Assembly (NCBI RefSeq): GCF_003050705.1
Contig: NZ_QAOG01000004.1
Span: 1 to 64,000 of the forward strand
Source of the DNA: Sphingomonas aurantiaca
GTDB lineage: Bacteria; Pseudomonadota; Alphaproteobacteria; Sphingomonadales; Sphingomonadaceae
Reading direction: 5' to 3'
DNA: 64,000 nt
Each line of letters begins with the position of its first letter. The stretch's first letter is position 1. The position numbers and the translations under genes were made by a program. Below the pieces are notes generated by a model, which saw nothing but the letters and a program-made list of their open reading frames with translations, had not been told where the DNA came from and searched no databases. This document shows positions 6,530-14,147 of this stretch, piece by piece.

Positions 6530-8260
6530 TCAGCCCTCGACGGCGATGATCGACAGGCGCTGCGCCACATTGCCCGAGCTGTTGGTGTATCCGCGATTGA
6601 GACCCAGGCGGACCGTCCGATCGGTCGCGACGAGTTGGGGATCGTTGACCGTGAAACCGCCGCCCATCGTGAACGTGATCGTCGCGCTACCTGGTGCGTC
6701 ACCGATGACCGGGGGATTGCCGACGAACGTCGCCGTTTCGGTCGTGTAGCGATGCTCGTCGAGCTGCTCCAAAGCCGAGCCGCTGAAGGACCGCGCAAGC
6801 GTGACCGTCGTCGCAGCGCGTTCGAACGTCGCCACGCCGAACTCGTCGGAATTGGCGTTGTAGGTGTTCGCGGCCTGGCGGTATTGCTGCAGGCCAGCTT
6901 GCGACGCAGCGTAGGTCGCCTTGACTTCGGTACGATACGCCCAGCTGGCGAGATATTTGACAGTCCCGCCGTTCGATCCGAACGGACCGACCGCGGCGAG
7001 TTCCTGTGTGCCGGTGCCGCTCGATGCCGAGCTGTTCTTCAGCTGGCCGGCCGATAGCGAACCGCCGAAATATGCGGAGCCATCGGTCTTGATGTACTGG
7101 AGCGCGTTCGCCTCGGTGCATAGCGCGGTGCTGCTAAGGCTCGGCCCGACCCATTCGATGAATTGCCGGTTCGAACCAAAGCCGACACCCGACACCTTCA
7201 TGACCGAGCCGTTGTTGAAGCTGATCCCGTTGTCGCTATCGATGGTGATCGTCTTGCCGCCCGCCGTCTTCTGCGCCTTGATCGTGCCGACGATATTGAG
7301 GTCGGCGCCGAAGTCGATCGCCGCGCCGTTCGTGGTGTCCGATCGGATCGTCATCGATGCCCGACCGCCTGGTGAAAGGGCGGAGATCTCGACGCGGGCC
7401 GCGGCGAGCTTGCTGGTGGCGCTGGCGACGGCAGTCTCGACGATCCCGGTACGCGCCTCGACGTTGCCCGCCCTCGCCTCGACGTTCGATGTCCGCTGCG
7501 CCAGCGCGCCGTAGATGTTGGTGAGCGTGGAATTGACCTGCTCGATGCGGGCGGCATTCGTCGTGGCATCGATGCGCGCCTTACGGCCGTCGATCTCGCC
7601 CTGGTCGGCCGGCCGGATAAGCGCCTTGTGCCAGATCGTGCGGACGAAGCCGGTGCCGTTGCCATACGAAACGCCGAAGCCTTCCCAGCCAGCCATCAAA
7701 TAGAATTTGGCGTCAGCAGCCGATGGAGCACCGTTGTAGAACAGGATTCCGAACTGCCGGCGCGTACCGTTGGGCGCGGCCCCCGCAAAGAACGAGCCCG
7801 ACCGCACATCCGAGGTATCGAGCTGCTCGGAGAAGAGGAAGTTGAAGGCGTAGCCGTTGGCTAGGTTGATATGCGCGCCGGTACCATTCCAGTCGCCATC
7901 CTCCATGTAGATGTCGAACTCGGCAACGTGCCACCCCTTCGCCAGCGTGATCGGCTGGACGATGCCGGAGTTCGGACCGCCGCGATCCATCTGCAGAGCG
8001 GGAAGGCCGGTGTAGAACGACGCGGTCGTGCTCTTGCCGGTGTAACCGCCCGGCGCGCGAAACCAGATCGCCCATTCGGGCGGGGCGTTGTCGTTGGTGT
8101 TCGTGTCGCCGTTCCACCCCGGCGTCCCAAAGTACGCATTACGGCTGAGCGCACCTTGCGAGAAGCGCGAGGCGAGCATGGCCGTGGTGTTCGCGGACGA
8201 TGCACTGGCCGACGCCGCAGCTGCACTGGTCGCGGCCCCGCTTGCGGTCGTCGGCGGCAT
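6530..8260 (-). pseudogene. Phage tail tip/fibre protein, N-terminus lost and inverted
   Basis: This is the C-terminal part of a host-specificity or tail-fibre protein. An Ala/Ser-rich linker (about codons 95-115 of the long frame) leads to a lectin-like globular segment (NAYFGTPGWNGDTNTNDN, WHVAEFDIYMEDGDWNGTG), then a coiled stretch with NVEARAGNVEARTG repeats, and a beta-rich C-terminus (KTITIDSDNGISFNNGS). The frame extends upstream to 8515, but that part is antisense of a plus-strand gene, so the true N-terminus is gone. The Met at 8260 could start a roughly 576-residue product. Tail genes normally face the same way as terminase, so this segment has been turned round. Confidence 0.65.
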
Positions 8261-8438
8261 GTTCCGCGCTGACGGCAACCGCTCCGCGCAGATCGATACC
8301 AACACCCGTCGTATCGAAGTGCTCGAGGCCGCCAACCAGGCCAAGACCGATCTGCTGACCAAGATCGACGGCCGCACGATCCGGATCGAGACCAAGCTCG
8401 AGATGATGGCGCCGGCGCCGAAGATGGCCGCGCGATGA
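8259..8438 (+). pseudogene. Coiled-coil phage protein, probably N-terminally truncated
   Basis: The readable part (about 59 codons from the ATG at 8259) runs SAQIDTNTRRIEVLEAANQ, KTDLLTKIDGRTIRIETK and LEMMAPAPKMAAR, a heptad coiled coil of the sort found in small proteins beside holins. There is no ribosome-binding site at this ATG, and the sequence just upstream is antisense of the tail gene, so the natural start was probably removed at the second rearrangement joint (about 8230-8260). Its TGA overlaps the ATG of the next small gene. Confidence 0.45.
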
Positions 8439-8569
8439 TCGACGGTCCTATGCTCATGATCCTGGCGGGCGCCGCGATCCAAGGAATCCCGCCCGCCTGC
8501 CGGCTGATCGTTCATATCCGACGTCGCCCGCGCGCCGCGCCGGCGCTGGGCTCACCCGCCCGCACCTGA
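8435..8569 (+). CDS. Short phage membrane-associated protein (44 aa)
   Basis: The frame starts MIDGPMLMILAGAAIQGIPP and ends ALGSPART. The ATG overlaps the preceding stop (ATGA). A hydrophobic stretch at residues 6-20 is followed by an Arg-rich tail (HIRRRPRAAP), giving a positive-inside single-pass layout. It lies directly upstream of the holin-like/endolysin gene and so belongs to the lysis module. No family is recognised; a spanin or antiholin role would be speculation. Confidence 0.45.
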   Translation: MIDGPMLMILAGAAIQGIPPACRLIVHIRRRPRAAPALGSPART

Positions 8570-8610
8570 TCCCGCCGGCGGCCGGCCGCCCCCCCTCACA
8601 GGAGATACCG

Positions 8611-9495
8611 ATGAAACTCGACGCCATGCGTCGGGTGCGTGACCTATGGTCGCGCGCCTGGCCGCTGTGGTCCGTGCGCATGTCCGCGCTCGGCGCCATC
8701 CTCACCGCCTTTGCCGCGGCCGCCCCCGACACGCTGCTCCAGATCTGGAACGGACTGCCCGACGACATTCGTGCGGTATTTCCTGAGTCGGTTGCGCGCG
8801 TGATTCCGACGCTGCTGTTCGTCGCGACGATCTTCGTGCGCCTGATCCCGCAGAAGCCGGCCGGTGAGCGCAAGAGCCTGTGGAAGTCGATCACCGGCAA
8901 GGTCGCGCCGAAGGCGGCCGGCGGGATCGCGGCGATCGCGCTCGCCATGATCGCCAGCGTGATCACGATCGAGGGCGGCTATGTGAATCACCCGGCCGAC
9001 CCAGGCGGCGAGACGCACATGGGGATCACGAAGGCCGTCGCCGTGCAGAACGGCTACACCGGGCCGATGCGGACGCTGCCGCGCGACGTGGCGGAAAGCA
9101 TCTATTACAAGCGGTACCTGGTGCAGCCCGGCTATGCCGCCCTGGTGCCGATCGACGCCGCGGTGACGGCCGAGCTGTTCGACACGACCGTGAACATGGG
9201 GCCGGCGCGCCCGTCGACGTGGTTCCAGCAATCGACCAACGCACTGTGCGGTACCAAGCTGGTGACTGACGGCCGCGTCGGGCCCGGGACGATCGCGGCG
9301 TACCGCGCGTGCCAGGGCAAGCTCGGCGCCAGCAACCTGTGCGTCGCAACGCTGGTCAATCTCGATCGCGCGCAGGCCGCGGAATATGCGCGCCTGGTCC
9401 GCGTGAATCCGAAGCTGAAGGTCTTCTATAAGGGCTGGATCGCGCACCGGATCGGCAACGTTGATCGCGGCCGGTGCAAGGTCGCAACGTCGTGA
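8611..9495 (+). CDS. Holin-like/GH108 endolysin fusion
   Basis: A 294-residue lysis protein in two parts. Residues 15-85 (WPLWSVRMSALGAILTAF, then LPDDIRAVFPESVARVIPTL) resemble small phage holin-family proteins with two hydrophobic helices. Residues 103-294 are a GH108 lysozyme-type domain preceded by a hydrophobic anchor (GGIAAIALAMIASVI) and carrying EGGYVNHPADPGGETHMGIT, in which the first Glu is the expected catalytic acid. A CAGGAG site lies 9 bases before the ATG. Holin and endolysin are usually separate genes, so the fusion is notable. It would be membrane-bound with the enzyme domain outside. Confidence 0.78.
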   Translation: MKLDAMRRVRDLWSRAWPLWSVRMSALGAILTAFAAAAPDTLLQIWNGLPDDIRAVFPESVARVIPTLLFVATIFVRLIPQKPAGERKSLWKSITGKVAPKAAGGIAAIALAMIASVITIEGGYVNHPADPGGETHMGITKAVAVQNGYTGPMRTLPRDVAESIYYKRYLVQPGYAALVPIDAAVTAELFDTTVNMGPARPSTWFQQSTNALCGTKLVTDGRVGPGTIAAYRACQGKLGASNLCVATLVNLDRAQAAEYARLVRVNPKLKVFYKGWIAHRIGNVDRGRCKVATS

Positions 9496-9570
9496 CGCGG
9501 ATCCGCGTCATCGTCGCGCTGGCAAGGCGCGCTGATCTTCGTGCTTTCGAGTAGCTATTGCGGCGTCTGC

Positions 9571-9660
9571 GCCGGGGTATCGCCTACCCAAAAGTGGGGT
9601 ACATGCCCCGCTGAAACCTGCGAGAAAGCGTCATTGCGGCGGAGGGTTTCTCCGCCGCGG
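9571..9660. repeat. Island repeat, copy 2 (CGGCGGAG hairpin)
   Basis: This copy starts GCCGGGGTATCG and ends in the hairpin GCGGCGGAG-GGTTT-CTCCGCCGC. From its first base to the GCGTCA motif it has the same length as the copy at 9976-10063 and shares both ends and scattered internal bases. It lies directly downstream of the minus-strand gene at 9680-9880, so the hairpin may be that gene's terminator. Confidence 0.6.
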
Positions 9661-9679
9661 CAATGTCTCATCTTGGTGG

Positions 9680-9880
9680 CTAGCTGCCGTCCGTGAACAG
9701 TGGCTTGTCGGCGGAGAAAGGAACCATGCTTCGGGGTTCAGCTCCCTCTGACCTACGCTGATACTCTTCTGCCATATCTGCGTGGATTTTGCGTATCGCC
9801 GGGTCTGATGCTTCGGAAGCCGATATGCGTTCCGTCGCGGCACGTCGAGCAAAGTAGGCGCGGTCCTGGGCATCGAACAT
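9680..9880 (-). CDS. Small hypothetical protein (66 aa)
   Basis: A soluble 66-residue protein: MFDAQDRAYFARRAATERIS, then a charged helix (DPAIRKIHADMAEEYQRRSE) and a short tail. AGGAGGTTACC directly before the ATG is a near-perfect ribosome-binding site, so the start is secure. Small proteins with this RAxxE...IHxxLAxxY style of helix are, as far as I recall, frequent in sphingomonads, where no function is known. Downstream lies the island repeat with its hairpin. Confidence 0.65.
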   Translation of the reverse strand: MFDAQDRAYFARRAATERISASEASDPAIRKIHADMAEEYQRRSEGAEPRSMVPFSADKPLFTDGS

Positions 9881-9975
9881 GGTAACCTCCTAACACCCAA
9901 ATTTCAGCATTGCGGTCAGTCTGTTGTCAAGAGGCCCTCCAGAGCGGGCATTCTGGCCGCTTTTGGGCGAAAGCC

Positions 9976-10063
9976 GCCGGGGTATCGACCGGTCAAATCG
10001 GAGGTATCGTCGCGGTTAGAACCGGCAGGATAGCGTCACTGCGGCGGAGGGGACCTCCGCCGT
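9976..10063. repeat. Island repeat, copy 3 (CGGCGGAG hairpin)
   Basis: This copy starts GCCGGGGTATCG, contains AGCGTCACTGCGGCGGAGG and ends in CTCCGCCG. It is the same length as copy 2 up to the hairpin. It follows the stop of the minus-strand 52-residue gene at 10069 by 6 bases, again in a terminator-like position. Confidence 0.6.
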
Positions 10064-10068
10064 CAAGC

Positions 10069-10227
10069 TCAGTTTCTGACCCTGGTAGGGTCCAGCGGGC
10101 GGAGAAGATCGATGATGTCGTGCAAACGCGCAGCGATAAGCTCCAAGTCCAATAGTTCTGCCTCTACCACACCGCTCTCGAGGATACTCAAAAGCTTCGC
10201 GGCTCGGGATAAAGGCGTTTTTTGCAT
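10069..10227 (-). CDS. Small hypothetical protein (52 aa)
   Basis: The frame starts MQKTPLSRAAKLLSILESG and ends DPTRVRN before TGA. Leu, Glu and Ala dominate residues 10-43 (VVEAELLDLELIAARLHDII), predicting a long amphipathic helix, probably a coiled-coil dimer. There is no signal peptide or membrane segment. The ribosome-binding site is poor, but the amino-acid pattern is convincingly protein-like. The repeat with a hairpin lies just downstream. No family is recognised. Confidence 0.5.
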   Translation of the reverse strand: MQKTPLSRAAKLLSILESGVVEAELLDLELIAARLHDIIDLLRPLDPTRVRN

Positions 10228-10367
10228 CAGCGCTTCTGACTGCTGACTCGCTACGCGTCGCCATCATATGAGGGACGCTCACAATCTAATCTGTGTTGAG
10301 TTCCGCACCGATTGCGGGTGGACTGGCTATTTTCGGGCCAGCCGGTCCAGGCGGCGAAGCGTTCATT

Positions 10368-10652
10368 TCAATGCAGGCGAGTAGCGCCTTTGTCGTCGTC
10401 GACCGCCGAGCTCAAGGCATCGAGGATGAGCGGAAGCGCTCGCTTCATCTCTGAAATTAGCGCGGCGTCAGCGCGGTCCTGACTATGCGGCGATCCGCTC
10501 ATGATCATGGCGATGGGATGATCGCCGCTATCGTCTGCGTCGATATAGACCGTGCCATCCACTTCCGTTGCCGCCCAATCGCCAGGCGTAGCAGCGCTCA
10601 AAAGTTCGCGCAGTCGCTTGATTCGCGGTCCTAATTTTTTCCTGTCCACCAT
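10368..10652 (-). CDS. Ead/Ea22-like phage hypothetical protein
   Basis: A 94-residue protein. LRELLSAATPGDWAATEVDG near the start and DRADAALISEMKRALPLILD near the end recall the LxxLxxATPGPW...AxFIxxAR pattern of Ead/Ea22-like proteins, which are accessory proteins in lambdoid and other phages with no known role. The likeness is by eye. The gene is divergent from the integrase with only 11 bases between the start codons, so each promoter must lie inside the other gene or overlap it. Confidence 0.55.
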   Translation of the reverse strand: MVDRKKLGPRIKRLRELLSAATPGDWAATEVDGTVYIDADDSGDHPIAMIMSGSPHSQDRADAALISEMKRALPLILDALSSAVDDDKGATRLH

Positions 10653-10663
10653 TGGAGCATTCT

Positions 10664-11869
10664 ATGCTGACCAACGCCGCGGTGAAAGCCGCGCGGCCGC
10701 GCGCGGCCCCCTACAAGCTGTTCGACCAGGGCGGCCTGCACCTCTATGTCGCGCCGACGGGCCGGAAGTCATTCCGGATGAAGTTCCGCCTCGGCGGGAA
10801 GGAGCAGCTGCTGACGATCGGCGCCGTGCCCGAGGTGACGCTCGACGCCGCCCGTGCCCGGTGCGACCAGGTGCGCGAGCAGCTCGGCCGCGGCGAGGAT
10901 CCCCGGACGTGCGAACTTGCGCAAACCGGCCAGGCTCGTGCTTTCGAGCACGTCGCGCGCCAATGGCACACCCACATGCGCCTGCGTTGGACGGACGTGC
11001 ATGCCGGCGACGTCCTCGCCAGCCTCGAGCGTGATGTGTTCCCGGCGATCGGCGCGATGCCGATCGGCGCCGTCACTGTGCCGGTGATTCTGAACGCGCT
11101 GCGCGTCATCGAGGAGCGCGGCAGCCTGGTCACCACCGGTCGCGTGCGTCAGCGGATCTCGGCCGTATTTGCCTATGCGATGGCAGAGGACCTGGTCGAC
11201 CAGGATCCCGCGGCGATCGTCAGCCGCGCGCTCACCCCGCCAGCGCCGGCACAGCACCATCCCGCGTTGCTCGAGATCGAGGACGCGCGCGCGCTGCTCG
11301 CCGCGGCCGAGCTGGTCGACGTCGCGCCGATCGTGAAACTCGCATCGCGATTTCTGGCACTGACGGCGGTCCGTTTCGCCGCGGTACGCGGCGCGCGCTG
11401 GGAGGAGATCGAGGATCTCGACGGGGCTGCGCCGCTTTGGCGGGTACCGGCCGCGCGGATGAAGCTGGCGGCAGCAAAGAAGCTCGATGCGAAGAACGAT
11501 CATGCGGTGCCGCTGTCGCGCCAGGCGGTCGCGCTGTTGCGCGAGGTCCGGGCAATTATGCATCAGGACGATGCAAATATGCATGGTTTGATCTTCGATT
11601 GCGGCGCCGGCCGAATGATCGGGGAGAAGTCGATCGGCACGCTGTACGATCGCGCCGGTTTCGAGGGGCGGCATGTCCCGCACGGTTGGCGCGCTACGTT
11701 CTCGACGCTGATGAACGAGAAGGCGCAGGGAGCAGATGGCGATGTCGTCGAACGGGCTCTGGCACATACGCCGAAAGACAAAGTGAAGGCGGCTTACGAT
11801 CGCAGTGCTCAGCTTCAGCGACTGCGCGACCTGTTCCAGGAGTGGGCGGATCTGTTGGTCGACATCTGA
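10664..11869 (+). CDS. P4-type tyrosine integrase
   Basis: A 401-residue site-specific recombinase. The N-terminus (NAAVKAARPRAAPYKLFDQG, LHLYVAPTGRKSFRMKF) is the DUF4102 arm-binding domain of P4-like integrases, followed by the core-binding domain (about 95-190) and the catalytic domain (205-385). Catalytic residues are visible: Arg in [13 protein letters not shown], His and Arg in HGWRATFSTLMNE, His in LAHTPKDKVKAAYDR and the nucleophile Tyr in the same string. The length and active site look intact. I chose the ATG at 10664 because GGAG lies 7 bases upstream; a TTG at 10652 is also open. It points towards the tRNA-Arg gene, the probable attachment target. Confidence 0.92.
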   Translation: MLTNAAVKAARPRAAPYKLFDQGGLHLYVAPTGRKSFRMKFRLGGKEQLLTIGAVPEVTLDAARARCDQVREQLGRGEDPRTCELAQTGQARAFEHVARQWHTHMRLRWTDVHAGDVLASLERDVFPAIGAMPIGAVTVPVILNALRVIEERGSLVTTGRVRQRISAVFAYAMAEDLVDQDPAAIVSRALTPPAPAQHHPALLEIEDARALLAAAELVDVAPIVKLASRFLALTAVRFAAVRGARWEEIEDLDGAAPLWRVPAARMKLAAAKKLDAKNDHAVPLSRQAVALLREVRAIMHQDDANMHGLIFDCGAGRMIGEKSIGTLYDRAGFEGRHVPHGWRATFSTLMNEKAQGADGDVVERALAHTPKDKVKAAYDRSAQLQRLRDLFQEWADLLVDI

Positions 11870-11913
11870 TCAGCGCCGCATACGCGACGCAAGAAAAGAA
11901 CAACCACTTTCGT

Positions 11914-12054
11914 TCACTCCCCCCTCGACAGCCCGGGGCGGCGCAAGCCGCCACGTTCCGACAGCCGGATCTTGGCGGTCGGGTCCTTGAGCCATGCCGT
12001 TTCGGCTTTGGGGGAGAACAAATCTACGCCGGCTTCGCGTTCAGCGAAGACGTT
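11914..12054 (-). pseudogene. Remnant of an island gene without a start codon
   Basis: A 46-codon frame (EREAGVDLFSPKAETAWLKD, then PTAKIRLSERGGLRRPGLSR, ending in TGA) reads like the C-terminus of a real protein, but TAA and TGA lie immediately upstream in frame and no start codon is available. It follows the replication-like gene at 12082 on the same strand, so it may be the tail of a second operon gene whose front was deleted. No family is recognised. Confidence 0.35.
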
Positions 12055-12081
12055 CTTTTTTCATTATAAACCTAGAAGCTT

Positions 12082-12969
12082 TCATACTCGGCCAAGATGT
12101 CCGTCTGAGGCAAGAAGGGAGGCACCGAAGCCGGCAATAGTGCGGCGGAGTTCAGCGACGTCCTTCGACGGAGCGGGCTGCACGGCCTGCTCAGGCTTGG
12201 CAGCGGCCTTGGTGATCCCGAACCGCAGGCGCCGTCGATCGCGCAGCTGGACGAAGCGCTGGTAGACCCGCTCCGCCATCCGTTTCTTGAGATCGAGGAA
12301 ATACGCGTGGCTCGTTTGCACCCGCTGCTTCACCGCGGGATCGCTCCGGCGTGATTTGGTAGTGCTGCGGCTGATCCATGCGAGCAGCCCGTGATGCCCG
12401 AGGCGGCGCAACGCTCGACCGACGCTTTTCTCGGAGCATCGTGCCGCGACCGAAATCTTCGCCCAAGACGGAAACCAGCGCCCCGAGCCCGCGAAGCACA
12501 GAAAGTTGAAAACCGCTTCGTATACCGCAACGTCAGTGCGGGTGATCCCAAGCGAATGCTTCTCGAGGTCCGCCTTGATCGCGGCCAGCGCGATCCGGAT
12601 AGCGGCGGGGCGACCGTTCGGACGATCGGCGTCGGGGCACCCCATCAGTTCCTCCAGCTCAGCTGACAGCACCTCACGTTCATGCTTGAGCTTCTGCTTC
12701 GTGCCCCGCGGAAATTCCGCGGCATGTTCCGCCTGCAGCTCTTTCGCTACCGCCACCAGGGACTCGACGGTCGAGATCCTTTCAGCGGTCGACTCGAATC
12801 GGTTGCGGTCCCACGGTTGCGCTGCTGGTGCGGCCTCATCGACGCAGCCGCGGCGAACCTGTGCGTCGGGTCCGCGATCGCGGACTGATCCGTCCGCAGC
12901 TTTAGCGATGGTGCCTGCGATCTGGCCGAAGCCCCGCAGCGTAGGTGTGGAAGAGAAGGTAAGCGACAT
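12082..12969 (-). CDS. Winged-helix protein, replication-initiator-like
   Basis: A 295-residue protein. A variable N-terminus (1-60) and a charged helical part (65-125) precede a winged-helix segment at about 155-205 (RWFPSWAKISVAARCSEKSV, GRALRRLGHHGLLAWIS) in the style of HTH_36/replication-initiator DNA-binding domains, then a basic region (MAERVYQRFVQLRDRRRLRF). Proteins of this style occur in sphingomonad plasmids and integrative elements. It lies between the integrase and the tRNA-Arg gene, so it belongs to the element. Whether it initiates replication or only regulates cannot be told from sequence. Confidence 0.55.
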   Translation of the reverse strand: MSLTFSSTPTLRGFGQIAGTIAKAADGSVRDRGPDAQVRRGCVDEAAPAAQPWDRNRFESTAERISTVESLVAVAKELQAEHAAEFPRGTKQKLKHEREVLSAELEELMGCPDADRPNGRPAAIRIALAAIKADLEKHSLGITRTDVAVYEAVFNFLCFAGSGRWFPSWAKISVAARCSEKSVGRALRRLGHHGLLAWISRSTTKSRRSDPAVKQRVQTSHAYFLDLKKRMAERVYQRFVQLRDRRRLRFGITKAAAKPEQAVQPAPSKDVAELRRTIAGFGASLLASDGHLGRV

Positions 12970-13267
12970 CGTGTCGGCTCCCGGAGGGAAGTCGATGGGC
13001 GCACGAAAGCGCCAGCTGAATCGGTGTGTTCAGCCGCGCGGACGTGTTTTGGGGTGGTGGCGCGCCAGTCAGAGCGGGCGCTGGAGCCTCATCAGGCTAA
13101 GTATTGGGAGGTGGAGCACGCGCGACTCTGCGTCGCCGTGCAGTGGCACGACGGCGGAACGGGCGGAGAACATAATGTGCCGCCGACTGTGTCGGGGCGA
13201 ACCGTAGCTTGTCGCGCGTTTCGCGCTTTGCGTAGGACCAGTTTTCCGCAGAAATCCGCGGAAAAGC
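12970..13267. other. Island end, no gene seen
   Basis: This is the spacer between the winged-helix gene and the tRNA-Arg 3' end. It should contain the attachment-site arm sequences of the integrase. No copy of the tRNA sequence, no strong inverted repeat and no convincing gene was found. Open frames on the plus strand have atypical composition and are ignored. Confidence 0.4.
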
Positions 13268-13344
13268 TGGTGCCCCCGGCGAGATTTGAACACGCGGCCT
13301 ACGGTTTAGGAAACCGTCGCTCTATCCGGCTGAGCTACGGGGGC
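13268..13344 (-). tRNA. tRNA-Arg (anticodon CCT)
   Basis: A cloverleaf on the minus strand has acceptor GCCCCCG/CGGGGGC, D stem GCTC/GAGC, anticodon stem ACGGT/ACCGT with loop TTCCTAA (anticodon CCT) and T loop TTCAAAT, with CCA encoded. The T stem GCGTG/CTCGC has one U-U mismatch at its fourth pair. It reads AGG codons. Its 3' end is the border of the genomic island, so it is the likely integration site; the mismatch may mean that the element supplied the 3' part of the gene. Confidence 0.93.
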
Positions 13345-13516
13345 ATCGGGTCGCGCAATACCGCGGTCGTTGGCGACTATCAAGCGTGGGGCAAGCTTGG
13401 GGAGATCGCGCGGACGTTAAGCCGGGCGCGAGTTGATCAGGGTCGGATCGACTCGGTATCAAGGGCGGCGGGTATCGCGTGAATCCCCGCCGCCGCTTGT
13501 CGTGCAGTGCTGGCGG

Positions 13517-13777
13517 TTAGGCCTTGACGTGCTGCGAGATGTACTTGTTCATCTCGAACATCGTGCACTTGTCACGCCCGAAGACCTTCTTCAGCTTCTC
13601 GTCCGCGAGGATCTCGCGCTTGTTCTCAGGGTTCTGGAGGTTGTTGGCCTTGATGTAGACCCACACCTTGCTGATCACTTCGCTGCGCGGCAGCTTGTCG
13701 TTGCCGACGATCTCGCCGAGCTCGGGAGAGGGCTGAACGGGGGCGTGGATGCCGCCGGTCTTGGGAGCTGTAGCCAT
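13517..13777 (-). CDS. SWIB/MDM2 domain protein
   Basis: An 86-residue protein that is essentially one SWIB/MDM2 domain: LPRSEVISKVWVYIKANNLQ, NPENKREILADEKLKKVFG and MFEMNKYISQHVK. Stand-alone SWIB proteins are known from bacteria (including chlamydiae and alphaproteobacteria), where a role in DNA or chromosome organisation is suspected but not proven. The ATG at 13777 follows CAGGAATGCTT, giving an AGGA site. The start could extend to 13828, but those residues look non-coding. The tudor-like DUF2945 gene lies just upstream on the same strand and the two may be co-transcribed. Confidence 0.85.
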   Translation of the reverse strand: MATAPKTGGIHAPVQPSPELGEIVGNDKLPRSEVISKVWVYIKANNLQNPENKREILADEKLKKVFGRDKCTMFEMNKYISQHVKA

Positions 13778-13824
13778 AAGCATTCCTTCCTGTTGCGCGC
13801 GTGCGTTTGGCACTGCGCGCGTGG

Positions 13825-14028
13825 TCACGCCTTGGTGAGCGCGTCCGCCTTGTGCGCTGCCTTGCCGCCCTTGTCACTCTTTACGATGAACTGGGGCTCC
13901 TCCTTGGAGGCCTTGACGGTGTGGCCCTTGATCGTCGTGTCGCTCGTCTGTTTCTTTTCGACGGTGCCGTGCGCTTCGCCGCCGTGCGATTTCCAAGTGA
14001 CCTCGTCGCCCTTCTTTGGATCCTTCAT
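13825..14028 (-). CDS. DUF2945 (tudor-like hypervirulence-associated) protein
   Basis: A 67-residue basic protein. [20 protein letters not shown] followed by [20 protein letters not shown] and [13 protein letters not shown] matches DUF2945, the small tudor-like domain called hypervirulence-associated protein, thought to be a beta-barrel. Its function is unknown. AAGGAG 9 bases before the ATG at 14028 fixes the start. It is divergent from frmA, sharing a 119-base promoter region, and lies upstream of the SWIB gene. Confidence 0.82.
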   Translation of the reverse strand: MKDPKKGDEVTWKSHGGEAHGTVEKKQTSDTTIKGHTVKASKEEPQFIVKSDKGGKAAHKADALTKA

Positions 14029-14147
14029 CGTCGCATCTCCTTGATTTGCAACGATCAACCGCGGGACTGCGCGATTGGTTGCATCGGCGGCGGGTTGCGA
14101 AGGGGCGAGCCGCGGGGCATCAGGGCGGCAATCAAGGAGACCGACCG

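Larger units (their letters stand above)
1..13267. mobile_element. Integrative genomic island with degraded prophage, bordered by tRNA-Arg
   Basis: All bases left of the tRNA-Arg(CCT) 3' end hold accessory genes: a P4-type integrase at 10664-11869, phage-type genes (DUF3164, HNH, a terminase-small-like stub, tail fragments, holin-like/endolysin) and many tiny orphan proteins. Base composition varies, with an AT-rich stretch at about 960-1830. The intergenic palindromes common to the right of 13.3 kb were not seen here. Integrases of this family often insert at tRNA 3' ends, so the boundary at 13268 is a credible attachment site. I found no second copy of the tRNA 3' end in the window, so the far end probably lies left of base 1. 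Structural phage genes are missing, so a functional phage is unlikely. Confidence 0.75.

Noticed and set aside
6219..8260. Invertible tail-fibre segment like the G segment of phage Mu
   Set aside because: No flanking inverted recombination sites and no serine invertase gene nearby; both joints break genes, so a one-off rearrangement is more likely.
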